DNA from: Tilletiopsis washingtonensis
Taxonomy: Eukaryota; Basidiomycota; Exobasidiomycetes; Entylomatales
Length of the DNA: 64,000 nt
Direction of reading: 5' to 3'
Assembly: GCF_003144115.1 (NCBI RefSeq)
Contig: NW_020312012.1
Span: 233,442-297,441, forward strand
The position numbers were made by a program, and so were the translations under genes. The notes beneath the pieces were generated by a model. That model was not told where the DNA came from. It worked only from the letters and a program-made list of their open reading frames with translations, and ran no database searches. Positions 42,434-53,137 of the stretch are shown piece after piece (position 1 is the stretch's first letter; every line of letters begins with the position of its first letter).

Positions 42434-42567
42434 TCGATTGATTGCTCCACCGACGGGATCGCAAGGCTGCGCATGAGGGAAGCACAAGTGATAGAGCAGA
42501 GGCAGCAAGTGCACAGCAGCGGCGTAGCAGCAGCAGGATCGCGATAGTCTGGGGTAGATGGCGCTCC

Positions 42568-45345
42568 TTAGAGCTTGGCCTTTGTCTTCTCCTTGGGCAC
42601 CCAGCCCTGCTTGGCTGCCCGCTCGGCCGTTGCCTTGGCCACCACCTTGCGGTCCACTGCGGGTAGGGCGTCAGTCTGACGGCCAGGCGATGCGGCATGT
42701 CGGAAGAACTGATGAGCGCACCTTTGCCATTGGCTGTGCCGATTGGGCGTCAGTGCTCTGCTCGGTTCATGCATCATGCGCAAAGCACACGCACCATTCC
42801 GTTCCAGAGGCTCCGTGCGGATCCAGAGGTACTGCGCAGAGCAGGCTGGTCAGCGCAAGCTGGCGGCGTCAAAGCTCGCTGCAGCCTCACCTCGGGCCTC
42901 TGGAAGGGCGCGAGCGACTTGGATGCTGCCGCCAGGACGTCCTCCTCACTCGGCATCTCCTCGCCGGGCCGCACGACGCACACGACGGCAACGCGCTCGC
43001 CGAGCGTGCGCTCCGGCAGCGGCACTGCGGCGCAGTCGGCGATCGCCTTGTGGTTGTAGACCGCATCCTCAACCTGCGCAGCGTGTGAGTGGGCACCGCA
43101 GGAAGCACCCTCCGATCGGCACGCACCTGCACCGTCGCAATATTCTCGCCGCCGCGAATGATCATCTCCTTGGCGCGGCCGACGATGTAGTACAGTCCGT
43201 TCTTCGGCTCGCGCACGCACAGATCGCCCGTCTGTAGAGCTGTCAAGTCAGTGCCGCTCATCGGCGGCAGATCGGACGGTACGCACGCGGAACCAGCCAT
43301 CGGGCATGAATGCTTCGCGCGTCGCCTCGGGCCGGTTGTAGTAGCCCTTGGCGTTGCCTGGGCCCTTGATCCACAGCTGTCTCGGGCGTCAGCAGACTGG
43401 TCAACGACCCAGAAAACGCTCTACTCACCTCGCCCTGCTCGCCTTCCTTGAGCGTGACGAGCGTGATGGGGTCCACAATGCGCAGCTCGACCGCCGCGGG
43501 CGGCAGACCAATAGATGTCGGCTCGCGATGGTAGTCGTCGCCGTAATTGGCGCACGCCACGCCGTTCACCTCCGTCAGGCCTGTGTCGAAGTCAGCAGGG
43601 CACTGCCTAACACAACTCGCCGCCACTCACCATAGCCGACGCCAGCAAGCATGCCCTTCGTCTTGCGGTCCGCCTCGCCGGGCAGCTCCTTGGCGGCCGA
43701 TGCGCCTCCATGTGCGACAGACTCCAGCGATGGCATCTCTGCCGGGTGATTCACAACCTCGCGCACTGCGCAAATCAGCGAGGCTCTGCGGGAAAGAGAC
43801 AGACAGACGAACCCATGAAGCCTGTGCAGCAGTCAGCATTACGGTCAAGGCGAGGCACTTTACAGGTCACGCACCAATGCCCAGAATGCCGCGGCACGAG
43901 TACTTCTGGATCAGCCGCACCGCATCGTCGACGTTCCACTTGTGCATCAGCACGATCTGCAGGACGGGTGAGCATTGGGCGGCTGAGCCGGAGGTGGTCG
44001 TCACGTACACGTGAGCTGAGACAGGAGTCAGCGCCGACTCTGGCAGCCCCTCCCTATGCACTCACCCAGTGGCCATGTTGCCCGTCATGCCCGAGTGGAT
44101 GCCGGTCGTGTGGAAGAGCGGGATGCACACAAGCGTCGTCGCCTGCAAGTCGTGCTCCTTGGGGTCGGCCGGCGGCGGCGGCGGCACGCCTCGGCGCAGG
44201 AATGCGCGGGCAATGCCGTACGTGGTGAGCATGAGGCACGAGAGGTTGGAGCGCTGAGTGCTGACGACGCCCTTGGGGCGCGAAGTTGTGCCGCTCGTGA
44301 ACAGCTGCACAGCGTCAGCGCACGGCCGCGAGACGAGAAGGGCATGCCAGGTCTCACAATGATGCAGTCGTCGTCGGGGTCCACCTCGGCCTGCGGCGGG
44401 CCCTTGGGCAGCGTCGGCTTGTGCTTCGCATCGAGCTCCTCCCAGCCGAACACCTTCGGGCCCGCCCTGCCGCCCTCCCACGACCGCTCCGACTTCTCGG
44501 CAAAGCCGGCCCCCACGCGCGCCGTCACTGCGATGCCGGCAACGCTGCCGGCCTTGCCCTTGTTCAGGTCCGGGTACACGGCCTGCAGGCGTGCGAAGCG
44601 CTCCGGATCGCAGATGAGTGCCCGGCACGAGACATCGTTGACGCAGAACGCCAGCGTGTCGCCGTCCGAGAAGGCGTTGAGGCACACGGCGACGCCGCCG
44701 AGCAGGTGGATGGCCTGGTAGGCGATGAGGTACTCGGGCAGGTTGCGCATCACGATGCCGACTGGAGCAGGGCGTCAGTGCGGCTCGCGGCACGCGAGGC
44801 TTCTGCCTGCACACTCACCCTTGTCGCCCTTGCGCACCGCAAACTCCATGCGCAGCCAGTGCGCCACGAGGCAGGCGCGCTCGAATGCTTCGGTGTACGT
44901 CATGCTGGTGCCCTCGTACACGACCAGCTCACGCGGTCCGAAGGCCTGTGGAGGAGAGTGTCAGCGCGCATCGACCATCACAGCAGCGCATCCGAGGGGC
45001 GAATAGCAAGCACCGTCGCGCCGGCGATGCAGCCTCGCGCGGGTCAAGGATCGCTCGCTGACCCTCTGAGCAGGCTGCCGTCACCTCCACCTGCGCCCGC
45101 CCGCGATGCGTCGCCGCCGCGCCGTCGCGTGCCCTCACCTGAGCCGTCATGAGGAAGAAGTCGCGCGTGCTGCGCGGCAGGTTCTTCCACGTGCGCGTGA
45201 GGACGCCGTTGTGCGGCAGCACGCGCTCCTCGAGCGCAAACGGCGACGTGGGCGCGGTGAGGGCGGCGTCGATGGCGGCGTGCTCCATCTTGGCCGGCAC
45301 GGGGCCGAGGTGGCCAAAGGCGGCGCGCAGCGAAGGAGCAGGCAT
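42568..45345 (-). CDS. Acyl-CoA synthetase (AMP-dependent), 15 exons with microexons
   Basis: Model complement(join(42568..42656,42722..42733,42795..42831,42891..43073,43127..43231,43287..43376,43429..43580,43631..43765,43812..43820,43875..43956,44009..44015,44066..44304,44358..44761,44819..44945,45139..45345)), 625 residues. It activates a carboxylic acid to acyl-AMP and then acyl-CoA. Landmarks: AFGPRELVVYEGTSMTYTEA, GIVMRNLPEYLIAYQAIHLL, the P-loop LFTSGTTSRPKGVV (residue 247 on), YGLTEVNGVACANYG, WFRTGDLCVREP (Asp of the AMP site), MIIRGGENI and the C-terminal NANGKVDRK with the catalytic Lys. No signal peptide; the end is KTKAKL, not a clear peroxisomal tag. Exons of 7, 9 and 12 nt are required or strongly favoured to keep these motifs in frame. 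Similar to FadD/PCS60-type fungal ligases; chain-length preference unknown. It lies head-to-tail with an ALDH gene. Confidence 0.9.
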
Positions 45346-45878
45346 GGCGTGGGGTGAGGTGGGTATGGATAAGGATGTGGAGCGAAGGATGGCCGCTGAT
45401 GAGGGACGAGGGCGTCAGGAGCATCGCCGGGCCGACGTTGCGCCGTCGCGCCGCTGCCGAGCAAGGCAACGGCGGCAGCGGCGGCTGCGGCACGGTGTGC
45501 GGTGCGGTCGGTGGCCTGCCGTCCTGCCTTTCCCCGCACTCGGCGCGCGCGCACCCGAGAGCCGGAGGCGCACACGGCTCAAGTGCCCGCGCGCCTCTCG
45601 CGCGCCGGCAAAGGATGCCGGCCGTGCACCGGCGACGCTGCCGCGGAAATCCCGCTCTCGCAGCGCGCAGCCCCGCGATGCCGCAGCCGCAGGCAGCGCA
45701 TGCTCGCAGCATCGATGGCCGCACAAGGGATGCGCGAGTCGTTCTCTGCCAAAGCAGGGCTGGTCACGCAGTCAAGGTGGAGTGCAAGTCGAGGCACGCT
45801 CGTTGGGATGGCATGAGGAGATATCATTGGGATGCAAGCTAAGCCGGTAGAACAGAAAGGAACGGTGGATGCGCACGC
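45346..45878. other. Intergenic region between tandem ALDH and acyl-CoA synthetase genes
   Basis: 533 nt that must hold the ALDH 3' UTR and the acyl-CoA synthetase promoter. The DNA just upstream of 45345 is CCAC/CCTT-rich on the minus strand. Nothing else is recognised. Confidence 0.5.
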
Positions 45879-47705
45879 CTACTTCGCGACGCAGATCGAG
45901 TGCAGCTGGCACCAGCCCTGCAGGCCCTGGTCGCCGTTCTCGCAGCCGATGCCGCTCGACTTGCAGCCGCCGAAGGGCACGCGCGGGTGCAGCACGGGGC
46001 TCGAGTTGACCCAGACGATGCCGCTGCCGTGGGACGTGTGAGCAACGCGTGCAAGGTCAGGGCCGACGAGGAGACGCACCTGTCAATCTTGCGTGCAAAG
46101 GCGCCGGCCTTCTCGAGGTCCGTCGACCAGACGGATGCGCCGAGGCCGTACTCGGAGCTGTTGATGCGCTTCAGCAGCTCGGCCTCGTCCTTGTAGCGGA
46201 AGAGCGGCACAATGGGGCCGAACGGCTCCTCGACGGCAATCTTGCTGTCGTCCGGCGGGTTGTCGACGAGCGTGGGCGTGGCGAAGAGGCCGTCGCCCGA
46301 CGAAGTGATGTCGCCACCGGCGAACGTCTTGTAGCCCTTCGACTTGACGTCGTCGACTGTGCGTGGAGTCAGCGCCAAGCGCAGAGGCTGGAACAAGCCG
46401 CGTACTCACAGAACTCGCTGACCTTCTTGTGCTGCATCTTGTTGTTGATGGGGCCGATGAGCACGCCCTCCTTCAGCGGGTCGCCGACCACGGCGCCGTT
46501 CTGGAACGCGCCCGCGAGCGCCTGCGAGAACTTCTCGTAGATCTGTGGAAGCGGGAAGGCGTGAGCATGGCAGACAAGAGCGTGCACTGCGCCGCAGACG
46601 CACCGAGTCGTGGACGTAGATGCGCTTGGCGCACACGCACGTCTGGCCCGAGTTGAGCGTCGCAGCCATGAAGATCTGCGGGATCGCCTTCTCGAAGTCG
46701 ACGTCGGCCATGACGACGCACGGGTCCTTGCCGCCGAGCTCGAGCGTGAAGCGCTTGAGCGTCGCCGAGCAGCTCTTGGCGACGAGGCGGCCCGTGGCAC
46801 TGGAGCCCGTGAAGGACACTTTGCGGATGCCCTCGTGCTCAGTGACTGCGATAGAGCGTCAGCAAGCGAATTGGCGTCTCGGCAACGCCGTGGCACTCAC
46901 TCCACGGGCCGAGGCTGTCGTCGCCGACGACGACCTGCACAACGCCGGGCGGGAAGAACTGCTGCGCAGCCTCGACGATGCGGATGTCGCAAAGCGGCGT
47001 GAACGGGCTCGGCTTGATGATGATCGTGTTGCCGGTCAGCACGGCCGGAATGATCTTCCAGACCATGAGCAGGATCGGGAAGTTCCTGGAGGAGGCGCGT
47101 GAGCAAGGGCAATGTGTGACTGAGCCGAACTACGCACCACGGCACAATGCCGGCGCAGACACCGAGAGGCGTGTAGCGCGTGATGGCCTTCATCTTCTCG
47201 TCGTCGAGCACAGTCGTCTCCTTGAGCTCCATCGTGGGCATCGCCTGGAACCTGTTCACAAGTGCGTCAGCGGAGGCACGACAGGGCTCGCACGTGCATG
47301 CACTCACCACTCCGTCACGGCATTGGCCTCGTAGTGCGAGATGCCGAGCGCCTTGCCCTGCTCGGCAGTGAGCAGCGGGATGAGGTCGGGGATCGACGAC
47401 TGGTAGTGCTCGCCCCACTTCTTGACGGCCTCGGCACGCTCCGCCCACGACTTGTCGCGCCAGGCGGGGAACGCGGCGGCGGCGGCCTCGACGGCCTTGT
47501 CGAGCGTGGCGCGGTCGCAGATGGGCACCGAGGCGAGGTGCTCGCCGGTGGCCGGGCTGCAAAGCGGTCAGCGATGTGCAGCAGAGGCCCGCAGCGATGG
47601 CGCTCACTTGTTGACATCGAGGCGCTTGGCGTTGGGCGCGGTGTCGAGCTTGCCGTTGATGACGTGGCCGAAGTCGCCGCTGAGGAGCTTGATGGACGAG
47701 GACAT
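45879..47705 (-). CDS. NAD(P)-dependent aldehyde dehydrogenase
   Basis: Eight exons, complement(join(45879..46023,46080..46356,46410..46542,46604..46845,46901..47085,47138..47251,47308..47556,47608..47705)), encode 480 residues, normal for the ALDH superfamily, which oxidises aldehydes to acids. Motifs: GVCAGIVPWNFPILLMVWK, KPSPFTPL, the nucleotide-binding VSFTGSSATGR, the general-base LELGGKDP (Glu251) and catalytic Cys285 in NSGQTCVC; EEPFGPIVPLF and PFGGCKSSGIG follow. All key residues are present. No mitochondrial leader or peroxisomal tag, so cytosolic by default. Most like the fungal ALDH group with NTIIIKPSPFTPL, of uncertain substrate. The acyl-CoA synthetase lies immediately downstream on the same strand, so both could act on fatty or aromatic aldehyde/acid pairs; this is inference from context. 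Confidence 0.94.
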
Positions 47706-49035
47706 GGTGTTGTGTGTGTGTGTGTGTGATGGGGATGTGGTGGTGGGCAAGGAAAAGGTGCGGTGGCGGCGCTGGGTCTTTGTGCCTGTGCCACGTTGGC
47801 AGGTGCGGGGGCGGCGCGAGCGAGCCGGGCAGACGTGAGCCGGGCGGACGGGCGCAGAGAGAAGACACGCAGCCGCCTCTCCCTGCGCCGTCCGCCATGC
47901 CGCCCTGCCCCCGTCCGTGCGCCGCGCGAGGCACGACAGCTGCGAGGTGGCGCAGCGCTGCATCTGCAGCCTGCCACGGCTGCGCACCGCCTAGCGTGCT
48001 CGGCCATACCGGACTGCTGCTGCGGCTGGCGTGGTGCCTGTGCCTCGGCATTCGGCGTACGGCCGATGCTGCGTGTTGGAGCTGGCAGCTGCTGCACCTG
48101 CATGACGGCGACACCGAGCTCGGCCTTGCTCCAGCCACATGCGCGCGCAGCGCACAGACGAAGTGCCCGGCCGACAACGCGCAAGCGTGCATCGTGCGGG
48201 GCACGCATGAACGCGCACCTTCGCACGGCCGCCTCCACACTCCGCCGCTGCTCGTCTCCAGTCTTTGACTTCTTCGTCTCGCCGGGCAACACAGCCGCAG
48301 CTTGGAGGCCCAGGCGCTCGGAGTCAGCTCAAGCGCAACAGAGGAGACCGCGGCGGCAGGGCGGCATCCACGGGCGAGGAATGGCGCGCGCCGCCCAAGA
48401 CGATGCAAGGACCGGCTGGGCGCGGCGGGCGCTAGCCGGACCGGCTGGCGGCTGCGGCGACGCCCGCTGCACACCGCTCGCGCCTCGCGAGGATCGCACG
48501 AGCTGCGCATGCCACAGCTCCCAAACCCCCCATGGAGACCAACAAATATCGACAAGCCTCGTCAGACGACGTCGGAGCGCCCACGTCCATGACCATCGCC
48601 CACATTGGCGCCATCCGAGAGCTCAGGCTGCCCAATGAAGGGCTGCAAGCGGCTGTCCAGCTCCCACGCGTTCAGCAGCAATCAGACTCAATCGTGCCTG
48701 TGCCGGTCTGCCGCTGAGCATGTGTGCCTCTCGCACTTCCTCTCGCCTGCGCTGGACGGACGTCAGGCAACGACGATGAGGCAGCGATGGTCTGACCTTC
48801 AGCTGGCCCCGTCGGCAGCAGTGCAGCCTGAGCCCCGCTCGACATGGCAGGAGAGAAGCGTCTGGTGCCGCTGCGCATGGGCCGCGTTTTCCGGCCGCTG
48901 CTTTCGCCGCCCGGACCCTGGACGCGAGAGCTCCCCTCGGCCAGCATCATTCTCGCACACTTCGCAGTCAGACACCAAGCCTCGCAGACGAGCATGATGC
49001 ACACAAACGCTTGTGGAGACATGTCGCGGAGACGG
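47706..49035. other. 1.3 kb gene-free region
   Basis: It lies between two leftward genes and includes the ALDH promoter at its left end. Frames are Arg/Cys/Ala-rich without motifs. A direct pair of tcgtcagacgacgtcggagc near 48560-48582 forms a small palindrome (cgtcagacgacg). No RNA gene is recognised. Confidence 0.4.
47709..47727. repeat. (TG)n microsatellite in ALDH leader
   Basis: A run of nine tg units lies directly upstream of the ALDH ATG, so the mRNA leader would carry (CA)n next to the start codon. Confidence 0.85.
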
Positions 49036-51319
49036 CTACTCGATGACCTGCACCTCATCCTGCTCGACCTGCGCCTCTTGCTCACGGCGCGAGCGCGCCT
49101 GGACGGCGAGCGGCGAGGGCTCAAAGAGCGCGACGCGCGGCCGCTTCTGCGCGCCGCTCGAGCGCAGACCGGCCTCGAGCAGCTGATCGGCGTCTCCAGC
49201 ATTGACCACGCGCGAGAGCGAGAGGCCATGCGCGGCGTCGCTGCCCGTGCGGCGCACTTGCTGGTCCTTGGCGATGGCCTGCTCGCGCTGCTGCGCCGTG
49301 CTGGTGCCGGCGCCGGAGAAGAGAGGCAGGCGGAAGCGCCGTGCTGCGGCTGCACGGCCCTGCGTCGAGAGGTGGCCTGTACGGCCCGAGCGGCGACGAC
49401 GAGCGACGGTCGGCAGCACGGCGTCCGGCGGAAGGTGGCGCGCTGGCATGGGTCCCGGTCGACCGAGGCCAGGGGCCCACAGCGTGCTCCACTCGGGCGC
49501 ATCTTCTGCAGGCGAATGAGACGACGCCGGCAAGAAGCGTGCGTGCTGCACGGACGTCGATGTTGGAGGCGAGAGCGGCAGTGACGGCTTGCGCGCATGC
49601 GAGAGCGTGGACTCGACGCCATAGCCCCGCGCTCGCGAGTCGGGGCGCTCCGGCGAAGCACGGCGCGGGAAGTCTGGTCCGTCTGGAACCTGGTGTCAGC
49701 TTTGGTGGCTACATGTAGGGCGGATGTGACTCACCAAGTGGCTCGCCGACAGGATCGCTTCGGAAGGCGAAGCGCTGCAGACGGGTCGATGCAGGCAGCT
49801 GGAACGGTGCGCGGGGCGGCGGTGAGGCGGGCGCAGCGCCCTCCGAGTCATAGGCAAATGGCTGCCCGCTCTCAAATTGCAGACCTTGCCGACTTGGAGC
49901 TGCACTTGGCAGATCGTATGACGGCGACGATGGGAACGCAAAGCGAGCGTGTTGAGGCACGGCAGCGACGTCGCCTCCGAAGTCGAAGCGAGCAGGACTG
50001 GGCGAGAACGTGGGCGCGCTGTGCTCCGCCTCGAGGTCTTGGAAGACGTCGAAAGAGTCGTCAGACGAAGGCGCCAGTGCGTCACGCCCGAAGATGCGAG
50101 GATTCTCGGGCAGCGCGAACTCAGTGACGGCCATGGGCACGACCTGCTCAAAGTCTGGCTGCAATGCAGACTCAAGTAAATCGAGAGCGTCGTCCGAGCG
50201 GCTCGCCGCTGGCGCTGGCGCGGGCGCTGGCCGAGCCGGACGACTGAGACCGACAACACGACGGCGAGGAGCAGTGCTCTTCGGACGCTCGTCGAAGAAG
50301 CGGCTCGTCTGAGGCGCCACTCTCACCGGCTCCGCCGCTTGCGCCGCTTGAGGCGAATGAGCATCGAAGGCGAGGGACTCCACAGGCGTCGCTGCCGGCA
50401 CCGGATCAGGCACTAATGCCGGGTCAAGATGCAAACGCGCCTGTCCAGAGCGCCAGGCCGATGCGCTGCGCCGGACGGCAACACCTGCGGGCTTGAGCGA
50501 GGGTCGCTCGGTGAGGCGCGGACGCGCCGCGAGAGCCGGCGAGCGCATGTATGCGCCGTCTCCCGGCGAAGATTGCTCCTGCGGCCGAGCTGGCTGAGCA
50601 GACGGACCTGGCACAGCCTGCTGAGCTGCGTGGACGGGCGCCGCGCCGCAGTGGGCGAGATCCGGCGCCCGAGCCACGGCGAGCACACGCGCCTTGGGCT
50701 TCCACGAGTTGATGGGCAGCGGCATGGCGCCGAGGCCAGCGCGGTGACCGGCACGGAGCAGCGGAGGCGCCTTTGCGCTCGAGCGTGCCGGCGAAGGCTG
50801 ATTGACGGCGGGCGCAGCAGCCGTCTTGCGAGCCTGCGCCGCTGCGGCGGGCGAGGAGCTGCGCATCTCGGACGGTGCGGCAGACACAGCCGTTGTGGAC
50901 GAGGCGAAGCTGGGCCGAGTCTGGCGGCTCAGGGCGCGAGACTGGGCATGGCGAGCGGCGATGGTGCTGAGCCGGTTGTGTCAGCGTGGACAGGAGCAGC
51001 ACCAGACGCGTCGCTCACAAGGGCGTCTCGGTGAACGTCACGCCGCTCTCGTCGACGAGCGACATGTCGATGGAGCGCTGCACATACACGCGGCAGAGAT
51101 GCGCATCTGCGTGAGCAAGTGCGAGTCTGATGCTTGCTGTGCCGCTGTGCTGCAGCTTACCGCCTCGGCGTCGGTGTCGCGATACACTGTCGCCTCCGAG
51201 GTGTGCAGCAGCGCGGCGCTTGCGCGGGCGGGCGCGGCCGCGTCCTCGTCGTCCGAGTAGTCGAGCGGCTCACTGCGCATGCACGTGGTCCAGCCGTCGT
51301 CGCTGCCGTTGTCCGACAT
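49036..51319 (-). CDS. Hypothetical disordered protein, 698 residues
   Basis: Four exons, complement(join(49036..49682,49735..50966,51019..51077,51161..51319)). I do not recognise a family. The start region is acidic (MSDNGSDDGWTTCM, LDYSDDEDAA). Exon 2 encodes RSIDMSLVDESGVTFTETP and joins in frame to FTIAARHAQSRALSRQTRP. Then come Pro/Ala-rich blocks, MPLPINSWKPKARVLAVARA, a basic block PRRRVVGLSRPARP, and acidic/aromatic motifs DSFDVFQDLEAEHS and PDFEQVVPMAV. The end is charged and helical (QARSRREQEAQVEQDEVQVI). Codon choice is gene-like throughout and all introns have proper signals. Short linear motifs (basic clusters, SP/TP sites) suggest a nuclear or cell-cycle-regulated protein, but that is speculation. 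Confidence 0.75.
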
Positions 51320-51479
51320 GGTGGGCGAGGCTTGGGTGATGACAGAGAGGAGTGAAGGGGCCGAGGTGAGCGCTGCGCCGCGCTGGCCGAGGCACGCTGC
51401 ACGCCAAGCGCGGCGCGGCGCGGCTCACGCCTGAGGCGCGGGCAGCTTTGCGCGTGGCCTTCGAGGCGCCCTCGACGCT

Positions 51480-52508
51480 TCACGAGTCCTCGATGGGCTC
51501 GTTGCCGCCGAGCTGGTCGCGTGCCAGCCAGAAGCTGTGGTACGTTGTCTGATGCCCCGATCCCGGCTCGGCCAGCGGCAGCTCTGTCGGCGGATCGGGC
51601 CACGGGCCGGCCTTGCCGCGCGTGCGCGCCTGCCACTCGATGTGCGTGTGGCGCGCCACATCCTCCTCGAGGCCATGCCCGGCGCGCCCGAACGTCGTCG
51701 GTGCGCCCACGACTCGCACACGCGGGTCGCCCACGCGGGCAGCGGCGGCCGCGATGGAGCGCGAGCGGTCGATGCGGCGCACGCGCGAGCCGATGTTCAT
51801 GGCGTCGTGCCCCACACGCAGCAGCAGGTGCCGCAGCAGCGGCGCGACGGCGAGCAGGCGGCGCAGGCAGTGCTCAAACTTGTCGTCGTCGATGAAGAGC
51901 GCCGGATAGAGCGTCACCGTCAGGTGCGTCACGGTGCCGAGCGTCTCGAGCAGGCGGTGCTGCCACGTCTCGAGCGTGCAGCAGACAAAGTGCAGCGCCC
52001 ACACGGCGCGTGCGGCTTGCGCTTCGCGGCGGTCAGTGATGGAGCATGCAGCGAGTTGGCTTGCCAGTCCGGCTTGCGACGTCGCCGCTCCTCGGCACCA
52101 CGGTCCCACGGGCCTTGTAGACAGATGCGTGCCGACGAGCAGGCCGCCCATCTGGCTGGCGCTGATCCAGGCGGCCTCCTCGAGCAGCGGCGCGTGGCCG
52201 AGCAGCGTCTCGCACGCCGCCGCCGCGAGCGCCGAGGCATCTGCGACGTCGTGGCAGAGGCCGCCGGCGTCGATGCGGTGCCACCAGACGGCGTGCAGCA
52301 GCGGCCAGGCGGCGGGCGAGCTGCGCAGCATGCGCACGAAGCGCTGCGCCGCCGCCGGCGACGCGAGCTCGACGCAGCGCAGCATGTGCGGCAGCACGAG
52401 GCGGCGCAGGGCGTGCGAGGCGCATGCGAGCGGCAGCAGCGCCCGCACGTCGAGCGTCTGCGCCACGTACAGCGCCACCACGTCGGCCAGCAGCTCGTAC
52501 GGCAGCAT
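51480..52508 (-). CDS. F-box-like protein
   Basis: A single exon of 342 residues from the ATG at 52508. The N-terminus MLPYELLADVVALY, followed by LLPLACASHALRRLVLPHML, matches the F-box pattern (LPxE(L/I) start, then helix with Leu-rich and RRLV segments) that binds Skp1 in SCF ubiquitin ligases. The rest is Leu-rich with alternating helix/strand character (CRRLLAVAPLLRHLLLRVGH) and resembles fungal F-box proteins with degenerate LRRs, although no clear repeat is counted. A 40-residue piece near residues 125-165 is poor in hydrophobics and could be an unspliced intron. The stop lies 160 nt before the next gene's start. F-box call moderate; substrate unknown. Confidence 0.7.
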   Translation of the reverse strand: MLPYELLADVVALYVAQTLDVRALLPLACASHALRRLVLPHMLRCVELASPAAAQRFVRMLRSSPAAWPLLHAVWWHRIDAGGLCHDVADASALAAAACETLLGHAPLLEEAAWISASQMGGLLVGTHLSTRPVGPWCRGAATSQAGLASQLAACSITDRREAQAARAVWALHFVCCTLETWQHRLLETLGTVTHLTVTLYPALFIDDDKFEHCLRRLLAVAPLLRHLLLRVGHDAMNIGSRVRRIDRSRSIAAAAARVGDPRVRVVGAPTTFGRAGHGLEEDVARHTHIEWQARTRGKAGPWPDPPTELPLAEPGSGHQTTYHSFWLARDQLGGNEPIEDS

Positions 52509-53137
52509 TGCGGGCGGCGCTTGCTGGGTCGAGAGGCATGGCTGGCAAGCGCCGCCGTGGCCGCTCCTTGTGCTCGTCACCGCCGTCCCGCGTGGGAACA
52601 GCCCCGGCGCCGTGGACCAGCGACCCTCGCGGCTGCGCCCATTGGCATGCCCTCGCCGCGCTGTGCAGCCTGTTCGCCATCCAGCACGCCGCAAGACATC
52701 CACTGGCTTGCTGCCAAGCCCCAGCTCAAGCCTCTGAGGGCGATGAGCGGACACCTGGCGGCCTGTCGAGGACATGCCGTCACGTGACACGGAGCGTGTG
52801 ACTCGCTCGCTGCTCACTTCACGCTGCGCTCGATTTCGCTATTTGGCGCAGCTGGCGCGGCGGCGCTCCCCTTATCCCAGCTCGTTGCGCAGCAGGCAGC
52901 GTCGCACATCGCCGCGCCTCTCCTCGCGCTCGTCCACCACCTCCCTCGTGCGCTCCGCACGCGCCGCTCCCTCTCTCCGTGCCGTCTGCGCCGCCTGCGT
53001 CCGCGGTCCAGCAGGCACGCCCGTGCACGCCGTCCTCACCCCCTCAGCGAGCCCTCTCTCGTCCTCCACGTCTGGCGCCTGAGCAGCCAGCACCACCTCA
53101 CGACCGCACACCGCCGCACCGCACGCACACGGCCGAC
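52509..53137. other. Divergent promoter region
   Basis: 629 nt between the F-box-like gene (-) and the HAPSTR1-like gene (+). The right half is strongly CT-rich (ctcgtccaccacctccctcg and similar), as at other gene starts here. No gene is seen. Confidence 0.5.

Noticed and set aside
44009-44066. Simple single-intron model between 44066 and 43956 in the acyl-CoA synthetase
   Set aside because: It shifts the frame and gives an early stop; the 7-nt exon model keeps the family motif.
51537-52787. 416-codon plus-strand frame
   Set aside because: It is antisense to the F-box-like gene and Arg/His/Gln-rich without motifs.
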